Assembly (NCBI RefSeq): GCF_002844395.1
Contig: NZ_CP025197.1
Location: forward strand, 558,001-622,000
DNA length: 64,000 nucleotides
Direction: 5' to 3'
Source of the DNA: Acetivibrio saccincola
Lineage (GTDB): Bacteria > Bacillota > Clostridia > Acetivibrionales > Acetivibrionaceae
Shown in pieces: positions 29,023 to 38,805 of this stretch (positions within the stretch are counted from its first letter, which is position 1; every line of letters starts with the position of its first letter). The position numbers were made by a program, and so were the translations under genes. The notes below the pieces were generated by a model. That model ran no database searches and was not told where the DNA came from. It worked only from the letters and a program-made list of their open reading frames with translations.

Positions 29023-29262
29023 TTGTTTTTAAAAATTTTATCAATAATTTTATTAATACCTGGATTTTCTTGTGCTATTTTTTCTAAATTTATAGTTAAA
29101 AAATTCAATCTCCATGAAAAGGTTGAGTGTGATTTTGAACACCAAATGAAGGAAGAAGAGATTTTGGAATATAAATTTAACAGGGCAGAAGTAAATACAA
29201 AAATAACAGGGCTGCTTTTAGCATTACCCGGTGTAATTTTGGTTTTAATAGCATTTAAATAA
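29023..29262 (+). CDS. Small two-helix membrane protein between T-box and valS
   Basis: A TTG start at 29023 follows GGAGGGAGG. The 79-residue product has two hydrophobic segments (about 3-22 and 60-78) with a charged middle (KKFNLHEKVECDFEHQMKEE). I do not recognise a family. It ends 14 bases before valS and shares its T-box control, so its level should follow valine-tRNA charging; whether it has anything to do with translation is unknown. Confidence 0.75.
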   Translation: MFLKILSIILLIPGFSCAIFSKFIVKKFNLHEKVECDFEHQMKEEEILEYKFNRAEVNTKITGLLLALPGVILVLIAFK

Positions 29263-29276
29263 ATGGAGGTTTTTAG

Positions 29277-31919
29277 ATGAGTAATATAGCAAAGACATAT
29301 GATCCTAAACAGGTTGAAGACCGGATTTATAGTGAATGGATGGAAAAAGGCTATTTTCATGCAAAAATTGATAAGGAAAAGACACCCTTTACAATAGTTA
29401 TCCCGCCGCCAAATATAACGGGGCAGCTACACATGGGTCATGCTCTTGACAACACTTTGCAGGACATTTTAATAAGGTGGAAGAGAATGCAGGGTTATTG
29501 TGCCCTATGGCTTCCAGGAACTGACCATGCAAGTATTGCTACAGAAGCAAGAATTGTTGAGACTATGGCTAAAGAAGGAATTACCAAAGAACAAATAGGC
29601 AGGGAAGAGTTTTTAAAGAGGGCATGGAAGTGGAAAGAACTGTACGGGGGAAGGATTGTAGAACAATTAAAGAAACTAGGAAGCTCCTGTGATTGGGAAC
29701 GTGAAAGATTTACCATGGATGAAGGACTTTCCAACGCTGTAAAAGAGGTATTTATAAAGCTTTATAGAAAAGGTCTTATTTACAGGGGAGAGAGAATTAT
29801 AAACTGGTGTCCTAAATGCAATACTTCCATATCAGATGCGGAAGTTGAGCATAATGAAAAACAGGGGCATTTCTGGCATTTTAAATACCCTGTAAAGGAC
29901 AGCAACGAGTATTTGGTAATTGCCACAACAAGACCTGAAACAATGCTTGGGGATACGGCGGTGGCTGTACATCCTGATGATGAAAGGTACAAGCATCTTG
30001 TAGGAAAGACTGTAATTCTTCCTTTAGTGAACAGGGAAATTCCTATAATTGCGGATGAATATGTTGATATGGAGTTTGGTACCGGAGTTGTTAAAATTAC
30101 TCCTGCCCATGACCCTAATGACTTTGAAGTGGGACTTAGGCACAATTTACCGCAACTAAAGGTTATGAATGATGATGCAACAATGAATGAGCTTGCAGGC
30201 CAGTACAGCGGAATGGACAGGTATGAAGCCAGAAAGCAGATTGTGAAGGATCTTGAAAACCTTGATTTGCTGGTTAAAGTAGAAGATCATACCCACAATG
30301 TGGGAGAATGCTACAGGTGTAATACTGTAGTAGAGCCTATAATTTCGAAACAGTGGTTTGTTAAAATGGAGCCTTTGGCAAAGCCTGCGATAGAGGCAGT
30401 TAAAAACGGTTCTATAAAATTTGTGCCTGAAAGATTTTCAAAGATATATTTTAACTGGATGGAAAACATACAGGATTGGTGTATTTCCAGGCAGCTCTGG
30501 TGGGGTCACAGAATTCCTGCATATTACTGTTTGGAATGTGGGCATATGATGGTGGAACACCAAATGCCGGATGTTTGTCCTGAGTGTAACAGCACAAGGA
30601 TAAAACAGGATGAGGATACTCTTGACACATGGTTTAGCTCTGCCCTTTGGCCTTTCTCAACTTTAGGATGGCCTGAAGAGACAGAGGATTTAAAATACTT
30701 TTATCCTACAGATGTACTTGTTACAGGTTATGATATAATATTTTTCTGGGTAGCGAGAATGATTTTCTCAGCTTTAGAGCATACAGGGAAGATACCCTTT
30801 AAGTACGTCTTTATACATGGTATCGTGAGGGATGCCCAGGGAAGAAAAATGAGTAAATCCTTGGGTAATGGTATAGATCCTTTGGAAATAATTGATAAAT
30901 ATGGGACGGATGCATTAAGATTTGCCCTTACAATAGGTACTTCACCAGGAAATGACATGAGATTTTCAGATGATAAAGTTGAATTTAGCAGAAATTTTGC
31001 AAATAAAATTTGGAATGCATCCAGATTTGTTCTTATGAATTTTGATGATAATATTGATTTTTCAAAAGTAAACCCGGAGAAATTTACAATAGCTGACAAA
31101 TGGATATTAAGCAGGGTGAATTCCCTTTCTAAAGAAGTTACAGAAAATATGGAAAAATTTGAACTTGGTATAGCACTGCAAAAAGTGTATGAATTTATAT
31201 GGGATGAGTTTTGTGACTGGTATATTGAACTTGTAAAGCCAAGACTTTATGACAGAGAGTCTGATTCAAGGCTTGAAGCTCAGTATACATTAAACTATGT
31301 ATTAGGTACATCCATGAAGCTTTTACACCCATATATGCCGTTTATCACTGAAGAGATTTATTCGCACCTTATAAATGAAGACGAAAGTATAATGATTTCA
31401 AAATGGCCTTTGTATGAGGAGAAATATAATTTTGAAGAAGAAGAAAATAAAATGCAGCTTATAATGAACATCATTAAAAGCATTAGAAATATAAGGGCAG
31501 AAATGAATGTACCACCGTCAAGGAAGGCGACGGCCATATTTGTTGCCCCGGCCATAAGGGAGCAGGAAATATTAAAAGAGGGAGAAGGATTTTTCAAAAC
31601 ATTAGGCTATAGTTCAGAGATTATTATACAGCCAGATAAATCGGGTATACCTTCTGATGCAGTGACATCTGTCCTTGCAGGGGTGGAAGTATTTATTCCC
31701 CTTGAGGATTTAATAGATATTGAAAAGGAAATTGAAAGGCTTGAAAAGGAAAAGGAAAACCTTGAAAAAGAGCTTGACAGAGTAAATAAAAAGCTTTCTA
31801 ACGAAGGATTTATTTCAAAGGCACCTGAAAAAGTGGTTAATGCTGAGCGTGAAAAGAAAGAAAAATATCAGGAGATGTATGAAAAGGTGTTAGAAAGATT
31901 AAACAGCCTTAAAAAGTAA
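29277..31919 (+). CDS. valS: Valyl-tRNA synthetase
   Basis: ATG 29277 follows AATGGAGG. The 880-residue class I synthetase is of normal length. HIGH-type motif: [15 protein letters not shown] (about 44). The editing domain (about 190-340) has [12 protein letters not shown]. Zinc-knuckle cysteines sit near [18 protein letters not shown]. The KMSKS motif is at about 523 ([11 protein letters not shown]). Anticodon-binding domain and C-terminal coiled coil ([20 protein letters not shown]) are present. It charges tRNA-Val and edits threonine. Expression is T-box controlled. Confidence 0.97.
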   Translation: MSNIAKTYDPKQVEDRIYSEWMEKGYFHAKIDKEKTPFTIVIPPPNITGQLHMGHALDNTLQDILIRWKRMQGYCALWLPGTDHASIATEARIVETMAKEGITKEQIGREEFLKRAWKWKELYGGRIVEQLKKLGSSCDWERERFTMDEGLSNAVKEVFIKLYRKGLIYRGERIINWCPKCNTSISDAEVEHNEKQGHFWHFKYPVKDSNEYLVIATTRPETMLGDTAVAVHPDDERYKHLVGKTVILPLVNREIPIIADEYVDMEFGTGVVKITPAHDPNDFEVGLRHNLPQLKVMNDDATMNELAGQYSGMDRYEARKQIVKDLENLDLLVKVEDHTHNVGECYRCNTVVEPIISKQWFVKMEPLAKPAIEAVKNGSIKFVPERFSKIYFNWMENIQDWCISRQLWWGHRIPAYYCLECGHMMVEHQMPDVCPECNSTRIKQDEDTLDTWFSSALWPFSTLGWPEETEDLKYFYPTDVLVTGYDIIFFWVARMIFSALEHTGKIPFKYVFIHGIVRDAQGRKMSKSLGNGIDPLEIIDKYGTDALRFALTIGTSPGNDMRFSDDKVEFSRNFANKIWNASRFVLMNFDDNIDFSKVNPEKFTIADKWILSRVNSLSKEVTENMEKFELGIALQKVYEFIWDEFCDWYIELVKPRLYDRESDSRLEAQYTLNYVLGTSMKLLHPYMPFITEEIYSHLINEDESIMISKWPLYEEKYNFEEEENKMQLIMNIIKSIRNIRAEMNVPPSRKATAIFVAPAIREQEILKEGEGFFKTLGYSSEIIIQPDKSGIPSDAVTSVLAGVEVFIPLEDLIDIEKEIERLEKEKENLEKELDRVNKKLSNEGFISKAPEKVVNAEREKKEKYQEMYEKVLERLNSLKK

Positions 31920-31920
31920 T

Positions 31921-31950
31921 AAAAAATGGCCAGCTGCTGGCCATTTTTTA
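31921..31950 (+). terminator. Terminator of valS
   Basis: AAAAAATGGCCAGC pairs with GCTGGCCATTTTTT across almost no loop (31921-31950), one base after the stop codon. Confidence 0.9.
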
Positions 31951-32071
31951 AAATTTATATTCTGTATATTATTTTATGCCACCGTTAGAATAATTAAAAA
32001 ATGGGTAATACTGAAGGTAGATTATAAATTTTAAATTAAAAATTTTCCACAAGAAAGCGGGGAACTTTATT

Positions 32072-33256
32072 TTGGGTATAATAATGGCAGGAATTGATTA
32101 CCGTACTGCAGAGATTGGGTACAGGGAAAAATTCAGTTTTACAAAAAGTAAAGTCAGGGAGATAATAAAAGACATAAATAGAAACTTCCACATAGATGTT
32201 GTATTGCTGTGCACTTGTAATAGAACAGAAATTTACATATACAGTAATAAAAAAGAAAATACCATTGACCCTGTTGGTATTTTGTGCAAATATGCAGGAG
32301 TTGATGCTAGGGAATATAAAAAGTTTTTTTTTATGAAAGAAGGGAAAGAAGCAGTAAAGCACCTGATGGAAGTAGCTTGTGGCCTTCATTCAATGATATT
32401 TGGGGAAGACCAGATTATTTCCCAGGTAAGAAATTCCATTGAAATTTCCAGGGAAGAAAATGTAAGCGGGTCGGTGCTAAACACTCTGTTCCGTTATGCA
32501 ATAACTTCTGCAAAAGAAGTTAAATCCAGTGTTTATCTAAGAAGTGTCTGCCCTTCCGTTGCCAAAAAAGCTGTGGAACTTTTACAAGATGATATTAAAA
32601 AAAGTCCCAGCTTTAAAGTCCTTGTAATAGGCACAGGTGAAGTGGGAAGAAGTGTATGCAGCCTTTTAAATCAATCAGGATGTGAGGTATATGTCACCCT
32701 TAGAACCCGGAAACCCGGGAATGCTACTGTGCCAGATGGCTGTATTCCTGTAAACTACAATTTGCGGCAGGAGTATTTTAATAAGGTTAATGGGATAATT
32801 AGTGCCACATCAAGTCCTCACTACACAATAACTTATCAAATGCTAAAGGAGTGTAAGGCACTTCCTGATTATATAATTGATTTGGCGGTTCCAAGGGATG
32901 TGGAGCCGGCTGTAAGTACAATTGAAGGAATAAAACACTATAACATTGATACCATTGGAAGCTGTGGGTTAAAAGATAACAGTACGGAAATTGAAATTGT
33001 AGATGCCATTGTTGAAAAGCAAATGAAAAAATTTTATGAATGGTTTGCCATGCATAGATATTCCCGGGACATAGCCAGTGTTAAAAATTTAACAATTAAA
33101 AAAGTAAAAGAGAATTTACAAAAGCATTTAACGGAAGAGCAGAAGATAGAAAAAGCCATATCAAAAACCATTGATTATATTATGTATTCTATAAAGGATG
33201 ATATAAAAGAGGAAATGTTTTTAAAAATAAAAGAGGGAATAATGTCAAAAAGATAA
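32072..33256 (+). CDS. hemA: Glutamyl-tRNA reductase
   Basis: Start TTG 32072 after GCGGGGA, or ATG 32084; 394 or 390 residues. The catalytic cysteine lies in LLCTCNRTEIYIYS, followed by the GEDQIISQVRN segment, the Rossmann core VIGTGEVGRSVC and DLAVPRDVEP. It reduces glutamyl-tRNA to glutamate-1-semialdehyde with NADPH, the first step of C5-pathway tetrapyrrole synthesis. It is the first of six genes all in this pathway. The C-terminal dimerisation region is a little shorter than usual but complete. Confidence 0.95.
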   Translation: MGIIMAGIDYRTAEIGYREKFSFTKSKVREIIKDINRNFHIDVVLLCTCNRTEIYIYSNKKENTIDPVGILCKYAGVDAREYKKFFFMKEGKEAVKHLMEVACGLHSMIFGEDQIISQVRNSIEISREENVSGSVLNTLFRYAITSAKEVKSSVYLRSVCPSVAKKAVELLQDDIKKSPSFKVLVIGTGEVGRSVCSLLNQSGCEVYVTLRTRKPGNATVPDGCIPVNYNLRQEYFNKVNGIISATSSPHYTITYQMLKECKALPDYIIDLAVPRDVEPAVSTIEGIKHYNIDTIGSCGLKDNSTEIEIVDAIVEKQMKKFYEWFAMHRYSRDIASVKNLTIKKVKENLQKHLTEEQKIEKAISKTIDYIMYSIKDDIKEEMFLKIKEGIMSKR

Positions 33257-33396
33257 ATTTAAATTTATCAATAAGCTTTATCAGTAAGATTTATAAATAA
33301 AATTTTATAAATAGAATAGTTACATCATTAATGCAGCTATAAAAAAAGTTGTTTTATCAAAATGATATAATACCGGGTTAAACAGGATGTGATAAT

Positions 33397-33882
33397 TTGA
33401 AAAATAAAAGGGAGTATTCTCATTTCCCCCTTTTTGTAAATTTAAAAGACAAAAAAATCATAGTGGTAGGCGGGGGAAAGGTTGCCTTAAGGCGTATTAA
33501 AGTAATTATAAAATTTGGCGCAAAAGTAACGGTGATAGCTCCGGAAGTAAAAAAAGAATTAGAATTAATATATCATGAGGGTAAAATAAATATAATTAAA
33601 AGAGAATACAAAAAAGGGGATATCAAAGGGGCATATATGGTTATTGCCGCAACAGACAAAAAGAGCGTAAATGAAGCTGTAGCAAAGGAAGCAAGAGAAT
33701 TAAAAATTCTTGTAAATACAGCGGATAACAAAGAAAACAGTGACTTTTTCTTTCCGGCTATATTTTCTGATGAAGATATAATAGGAGGAATGATCTCAAA
33801 TAATGGAAATAATCACAGCATGGTAAAAGAAAAGGCTGCAAAAATAAGGGACTTTTTTAAAAAGGGGCGTATTACGGAATGA
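33397..33882 (+). CDS. Precorrin-2 dehydrogenase / sirohaem synthase N-terminal type
   Basis: A TTG start at 33397 after AGGATG is likely. The 161-residue product has FPLFVNLKDKKIIVVGGGKV with the NAD-binding GGGKVA loop, and SDFFFPAIF, typical of the CysG-B/Met8 dehydrogenase family. It oxidises precorrin-2 to sirohydrochlorin with NAD. It is shorter than Met8-type bifunctional enzymes, so the chelatase step may lie elsewhere. It overlaps hemC by four bases (ATGA). Its product feeds the sirohaem of the sulfite reductase 10 kb downstream. Confidence 0.9.
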   Translation: MKNKREYSHFPLFVNLKDKKIIVVGGGKVALRRIKVIIKFGAKVTVIAPEVKKELELIYHEGKINIIKREYKKGDIKGAYMVIAATDKKSVNEAVAKEARELKILVNTADNKENSDFFFPAIFSDEDIIGGMISNNGNNHSMVKEKAAKIRDFFKKGRITE

Positions 33883-34748
33883 GAATAATAAGAGTGGGAA
33901 GCAGGGACAGCAAACTTGCAATTATCCAGGCAAAGATTGTTATGGATGCGATAGAAAGTTTTGATAAAAACATAAAAACCCGTCTTGTAACTATGAAAAC
34001 CACAGGGGATAAAATATTGGACAAAACCCTTGATAAAGTGGGAGGCAAAGGACTTTTTGTAAAGGAATTGGATGAAGCCCTTTTAAATAACCTGGTGGAT
34101 ATAACGGTGCACAGTTATAAGGACGTGCCCATGGAGGTAAACCCGGATTTGCCGATAGTGGCGGTGTCTAAAAGGGAAGACGAGCGGGATGTTCTTATAC
34201 TTCCAAAAGCCAAAAGGGATGAGGCAAAGCCTGTAGGATGTTCAAGTAAAAGAAGAACCATTCAATTATCCCAATTAGGATATACAAATATAGCCCCAAT
34301 CCGGGGAAATGTCATTACAAGGCTGAAAAAACTTGATGACGGGGAATTCAGCGCCCTTGTTTTGGCTGCAGCAGGTATAAAAAGACTTGGTCTTACACAT
34401 AGAATCAATAAGTATTTTTCACCGGAAGAGATTATGCCGGCGGCGTGTCAGGGGGTTATTGCAGTTCAGGCCAGGAAAGGTGAAAATGTTGACTTTTTAA
34501 AAGGATTTCACTGTGAAGAGGCGGAAAAGACATCTCTGGGGGAGAGAGCTTTTGTAGCTGCATTAGATGGGGGCTGTTCTTCTCCTGTAGCCGCATATGC
34601 ACGCATTGAAAAGGGAAAATTTGTTTTAAGCGGTTTATATGTCAATGAGGAAAAAGGAATTGTGAGAAAGGGCAGTATGTCAGGGGAAATAAAAGATGCA
34701 GAAAAAATAGGAATAGCATTGGCACAAAAGCTTAAAGGAGAGAAGTAA
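33879..34748 (+). CDS. hemC: Porphobilinogen deaminase (hydroxymethylbilane synthase)
   Basis: The 289-residue product starts MRIIRVGSRDSKLAIIQA, the family N-terminus. It keeps HSYKDVPMEVNPDLPI, and the cofactor-anchoring cysteine in ALDGGCSSPVAAYA. It joins four porphobilinogen molecules into hydroxymethylbilane. It is translationally coupled on both sides: four-base overlap with the preceding gene, one base before cobA-hemD. Confidence 0.96.
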   Translation: MRIIRVGSRDSKLAIIQAKIVMDAIESFDKNIKTRLVTMKTTGDKILDKTLDKVGGKGLFVKELDEALLNNLVDITVHSYKDVPMEVNPDLPIVAVSKREDERDVLILPKAKRDEAKPVGCSSKRRTIQLSQLGYTNIAPIRGNVITRLKKLDDGEFSALVLAAAGIKRLGLTHRINKYFSPEEIMPAACQGVIAVQARKGENVDFLKGFHCEEAEKTSLGERAFVAALDGGCSSPVAAYARIEKGKFVLSGLYVNEEKGIVRKGSMSGEIKDAEKIGIALAQKLKGEK

Positions 34749-34749
34749 A

Positions 34750-36303
34750 GTGGCAAAAGGATTTGTGGCATTGGTGGGGGCAGGTCCCGGGGAAGTCGGG
34801 CTATTGACTCTTAGGGGAAAAGAATATATTGAAAAAGCAGATGTGGTTGTGTATGACAGGCTTGTATCGCCGGAGATACTGGATTTAATACCAAAAGGAA
34901 CAAAAAAAATTGATGTGGGAAAACATTCCGGTAATCATAAAGTGCCTCAGGAAGAGATAAATAATATATTGCTAAAGGAAGCAAAGGAAGGCAACATGGT
35001 GGTAAGGCTAAAGGGGGGAGACCCTTTTTTGTTTGGAAGGGGTGGAGAAGAGCTGGAACTTCTCTTTGAAAACAATATACCTTTTGAGGTGGTGCCGGGG
35101 ATAACCTCTGCCATATCCGTTCCTTCTTATGCGGGAATTCCTGTTACCCACAGGGATTTTTGCAGCAGCGTTCATATAATTACCGGACATCAAAAGAAAA
35201 ATGAAGAACTAAAGATAAATTACAAAGCCCTTTGTGAAGCGGGAGGCACTTTGGTGTTTTTAATGGGGGTGGCTTCTTTAAAAGAAATTATGGATGGGCT
35301 CATTAAAGCTGGTATGGACAAGGATACACCGGCAGCCATTATAGAAAACGGAACCTGCCCAAATCAGCGTATGGTTGCAGGAACCATTGAAAACCTTTAT
35401 GAAAGGGCAACGGTGGAAGAGATAAAATCCCCTTCGGTAATTGTGGTGGGAGAGGTGTGTAAGCTTGCTGATAAATATAATTGGTTTAATAAAAGACCTC
35501 TCTTTGGGAAAAAAATCATTGTGACAAGACCTAAAGAATCGGGAAATGAGCTTAGTACAAAGCTTAAAGAACTTGGATGCAAAGTTTATGATTATCCTTG
35601 TATAGAAATACAGGAAATGACGGATAATCAAATTTTAAAAAATGAAATTAACTGCATATCCAGCTATAGCTGGATGGTATTTACAAGTAAAAACGGTGTT
35701 GATGCATTTTTTAAATATCTTCTTAAGGAAAATATGGATTTTAGGGTGCTAAAAGATATTAAAATTGCCGCAGTGGGTCTTAAGACGGCACAGTCTTTAA
35801 AAGAACGCGGTATAACAGCGGATTTTGTACCGGATGTTTTTGATGGTGAAAATTTGGCTAAAGGGCTTTTAGAAAGGACAAAGAAATGGGAAAAAGTTTT
35901 ACTTGTAAGGGCTTTAAGGGGTACGGAAGAAATCCCTAATATACTTAGTGAGGGGGGTATTGTGTTTAAAGATATCCCAATTTACAATACATTATTTAAA
36001 AATGAAAATGCACAGCATATGCAGGAATTAATTGAACAGAATGAAATTGATTTAGTGACTTTTACCAGTGGCTCCACAGTTGAAGCATTTGTAAAGTCCA
36101 TGCCAAAGGTGGATTTGTCCAGGGTAACAGGCATTTGTATAGGTGAAAAAACCGCCTTAAAGGCTAAAGAATATGGTATCAGGCATTTTGTTTCTGATGA
36201 AGCAACAGTTGCAAGTATGATTAGTAAGATTTTGGAGGTATGCAATGAAAAAAGCAGGAATATGTGGAAGAGAGATAAGGCCAAGAAGGCTGAGGGAAAA
36301 TAA
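34750..36303 (+). CDS. cobA-hemD: Fused uroporphyrinogen-III C-methyltransferase / uroporphyrinogen-III synthase
   Basis: Start GTG 34750 after AAGGAGAG. Of 517 residues, about 1-245 are the SAM-dependent methyltransferase (VGAGPGEVGLLTLRG, VVRLKGGDPFLFGRGGEE, VPGITSAISVPSYAGIPVTHR). About 250-500 are the HemD domain (KKIIVTRPKESGNELSTKL, FTSKNGV, FTSGSTVEAFV). The fusion closes hydroxymethylbilane to uroporphyrinogen III and methylates it to precorrin-2, directing flux to sirohaem and corrinoids. The end overlaps hemB by 59 bases, unusually long for this operon. Confidence 0.96.
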   Translation: MAKGFVALVGAGPGEVGLLTLRGKEYIEKADVVVYDRLVSPEILDLIPKGTKKIDVGKHSGNHKVPQEEINNILLKEAKEGNMVVRLKGGDPFLFGRGGEELELLFENNIPFEVVPGITSAISVPSYAGIPVTHRDFCSSVHIITGHQKKNEELKINYKALCEAGGTLVFLMGVASLKEIMDGLIKAGMDKDTPAAIIENGTCPNQRMVAGTIENLYERATVEEIKSPSVIVVGEVCKLADKYNWFNKRPLFGKKIIVTRPKESGNELSTKLKELGCKVYDYPCIEIQEMTDNQILKNEINCISSYSWMVFTSKNGVDAFFKYLLKENMDFRVLKDIKIAAVGLKTAQSLKERGITADFVPDVFDGENLAKGLLERTKKWEKVLLVRALRGTEEIPNILSEGGIVFKDIPIYNTLFKNENAQHMQELIEQNEIDLVTFTSGSTVEAFVKSMPKVDLSRVTGICIGEKTALKAKEYGIRHFVSDEATVASMISKILEVCNEKSRNMWKRDKAKKAEGK

Positions 36304-37246
36304 AAACATAAGAGACCTTACAAGGGAAACAAGAATTTCCCCAAAATCTTTGGTACTGCCAATATTCATAAAAGAAGGCAGCAATATCAAAGAAGAGATT
36401 AAATCTTTAGAAGGACATTTCTATTACAGCCCGGACACTGTAGCCTATGCAATTGAAGAGGCATTAAGCTTTGGGGTAAGCGCTGTTCTTATATTTGGAA
36501 TTCCAAAAACAAAGGATGAGAAAGGCAGCGGTGCATATGCAGAAGACGGGGTTGTACAGAAGGCGGTTAAAGAAATAAAATCACGTTTTCCTGAAATGAT
36601 GGTCATTACAGATGTATGCCTGTGTGAATATACCGATAACGGGCACTGTGGTCTGGTAAGGGGAGACAGAATTTTAAACGACGAGACACTGCCATATTTG
36701 GCGAAAACTGCACTATCCCATGTTATAGCCGGTGCAGATATGGTGGCTCCCTCCGATATGATGGATTTAAGGGTAGGTGAAATCCGGAGGGCTTTGGACG
36801 AAAACGGATTCAGCCACATACCCATAATGTCCTATGCAGTTAAATATGCTTCATCTTACTACGGTCCTTTCAGGGATGTTGTGGATTCAGCCCCCGTCTT
36901 TGGGGACAGGCAAAGTTATCAGATGGATTATCATAATGTAAGGGAGGCGGTAAAGGAGGCACTTCTTGATGTAAAAGAGGGAGCGGATATACTTATGGTA
37001 AAGCCTGCAATGTCCTACCTTGATATTATTAAAGAGGTTAAAAATAATACAAACCTTCCTGTAGCAGCCTATAGTGTAAGCGGTGAGTATGCAATGATAA
37101 AGGCAGCGGCAAAAGCCGGGTTTATAAATGAGTACCCTGTAATGTGTGAAAGTGCCGTGGGAGTTTACCGTGCAGGTGCAGATATATTGATAACATATTA
37201 TGCAAAGGAACTTTCTGAGGCAATAAGGAAGGGGGATATTGGGTAG
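36245..37246 (+). CDS. hemB: Porphobilinogen synthase (delta-aminolevulinate dehydratase)
   Basis: ATG 36245 has TTGGAGG at a good distance, so the 59-base overlap with cobA-hemD seems real. The 333-residue product has RPRRLRENKNIRDL at the start, the metal-site cysteines in DVCLCEYTDNGHCG, and the Schiff-base lysines in YAVKYASSYYGPFRD and LMVKPAMSYLD. It condenses two 5-aminolevulinate molecules. The start codon of hemL directly follows its stop. Confidence 0.96.
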   Translation: MKKAGICGREIRPRRLRENKNIRDLTRETRISPKSLVLPIFIKEGSNIKEEIKSLEGHFYYSPDTVAYAIEEALSFGVSAVLIFGIPKTKDEKGSGAYAEDGVVQKAVKEIKSRFPEMMVITDVCLCEYTDNGHCGLVRGDRILNDETLPYLAKTALSHVIAGADMVAPSDMMDLRVGEIRRALDENGFSHIPIMSYAVKYASSYYGPFRDVVDSAPVFGDRQSYQMDYHNVREAVKEALLDVKEGADILMVKPAMSYLDIIKEVKNNTNLPVAAYSVSGEYAMIKAAAKAGFINEYPVMCESAVGVYRAGADILITYYAKELSEAIRKGDIG

Positions 37247-38539
37247 ATGAATTCAAATTCTTTATATGAAAGAGCCAAAAAGGTAATGCCCGGTGGAGTC
37301 AACAGCCCTGTAAGGGCTTTTGGGGCAGTTGGGGGAAATCCTTTATTTATAAGCAAGGGGGAAGGTTCAAAAATATCCGATGTTGACGGTAATGAATATA
37401 TAGACTATGTATGTTCCTGGGGACCGGTTATTTTAGGTCACAACCATCCTGAAATTGCAAAAAGCATCGAAAGTGCAATTTATAACGGCCTAAGCTTTGG
37501 AGCGCCTACAGAAATTGAAGTTTTAGCGGCAGAGTTAATTACAAGTTCAGTACCTAATGTAGACATGGTGAGGATGGTAAACAGCGGGACGGAAGCTGTA
37601 ATGAGTGCTGTAAGGCTGGCAAGGGGATATACCGGGAAAGACAAAATAATAAAGTTTGAAGGCTGCTACCACGGCCACGGGGACAGTATGCTGGTAAAGG
37701 CGGGCTCCGGTGCTTTAACCCTGTCAGCTCCCGACAGCCGGGGTGTCACTCATGGGACAGCCAAAGATACTTTAGTTGCCGTGTATAATGATATAGAAAG
37801 TGTGGAGAGGTTATTTTGTGAAAATAAAGATGAAATAGCAGGGGTAATTATAGAACCTGTTGCAGCTAATATGGGAGTTATACCCCCTGAAGAAAATTTT
37901 TTGACCGGGCTTAGGAAGCTTTGCGACAAAAACAACGCCCTATTAATATTTGATGAAGTAATTACAGGATTCAGGCTTTGCTTTGGAGGAGCCCAGGAAT
38001 TTTACGGTGTAGATGCGGATATAGTTACTTTCGGGAAAGTAATAGGGGCAGGTATGCCGGTTGGTGCCTATGGAGGCAGGAGGGAAATAATGGAGTGTGT
38101 ATCCCCTTTAGGAGGTGTTTATCAGGCAGGTACCCTTTCAGGAAACCCCATAGCCATGACAGCAGGCTATACACAGCTTAAAATTCTAAGTGAAAACAAA
38201 GAAATATACAATAAAATTAATAATTTGGCATTAAAATTAGAAGAGGGTTTTAAAAGAGCAGCCGGGGAACTTGAGCTTCCAATGTGGGTTAACAGGGTAG
38301 GTTCCTTGGTAAGTGTATTTTTTACAAAGGAATGTGTGGAGAACTATAAAAAGGCTAAAACCAGCGATACCGGGCTTTATTCAAAGTACTTCAACTATAT
38401 GCTGAAAGAGGGGATTTATCTGGCACCTTCCCAGTTTGAAGCCATGTTTATAAGCTATTCCCATACAGAAGAGGATATTTGCAAAACATTAGATGCCGCA
38501 AGGAAGGTATTGGGCAATTTAAAAGAGTTGGGTTATTAA
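37247..38539 (+). CDS. hemL: Glutamate-1-semialdehyde 2,1-aminomutase
   Basis: The 430-residue class III aminotransferase fold starts with YERAKKVMPGGVNSPVRAF. The PLP lysine is in VTFGKVIGAGMPVGAYGG, and FEGCYHGHGDSML and PVAANMGVIPP are typical. It converts glutamate-1-semialdehyde to 5-aminolevulinate, completing the HemA-HemL pair. It is the last gene of the tetrapyrrole unit. The downstream sequence repeats its last codons twice (36-bp period). Confidence 0.96.
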   Translation: MNSNSLYERAKKVMPGGVNSPVRAFGAVGGNPLFISKGEGSKISDVDGNEYIDYVCSWGPVILGHNHPEIAKSIESAIYNGLSFGAPTEIEVLAAELITSSVPNVDMVRMVNSGTEAVMSAVRLARGYTGKDKIIKFEGCYHGHGDSMLVKAGSGALTLSAPDSRGVTHGTAKDTLVAVYNDIESVERLFCENKDEIAGVIIEPVAANMGVIPPEENFLTGLRKLCDKNNALLIFDEVITGFRLCFGGAQEFYGVDADIVTFGKVIGAGMPVGAYGGRREIMECVSPLGGVYQAGTLSGNPIAMTAGYTQLKILSENKEIYNKINNLALKLEEGFKRAAGELELPMWVNRVGSLVSVFFTKECVENYKKAKTSDTGLYSKYFNYMLKEGIYLAPSQFEAMFISYSHTEEDICKTLDAARKVLGNLKELGY

Positions 38540-38613
38540 AAAAAGCGGGGATGTTTAAAAGAGTTGAGTTATTAAAAAGAGTTGGACTGTTTAAAAGAAA
38601 CCGGGTTACTTAA
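38518..38613 (+). repeat. 36-bp direct repeats of the hemL 3' end
   Basis: The block TTTAAAAGAGTTGGGTTATT starting at 38518 (end of hemL) recurs with few changes at 38554 and, more diverged, at 38590, always 36 bases apart. The rest of the 265-base spacer to nadE is A-rich with nothing else that I recognise. Confidence 0.8.
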
Positions 38614-38805
38614 CAGAAGAAAAAGGGCAAGAAAAAGACCACTACAAGAAAAAGACCACTAAATAAAGAAGATAAAAGTCTTAGAATGGATATTTAAAAA
38701 TAAATATGGTAAACTAAATTAAGGAAATAAACTGATTATAAAATCGACGATAAAAGCTTACAATAAATAATTTAAGGTTATTTTTAAAAATAAGGGTGAT
38801 TTTAT

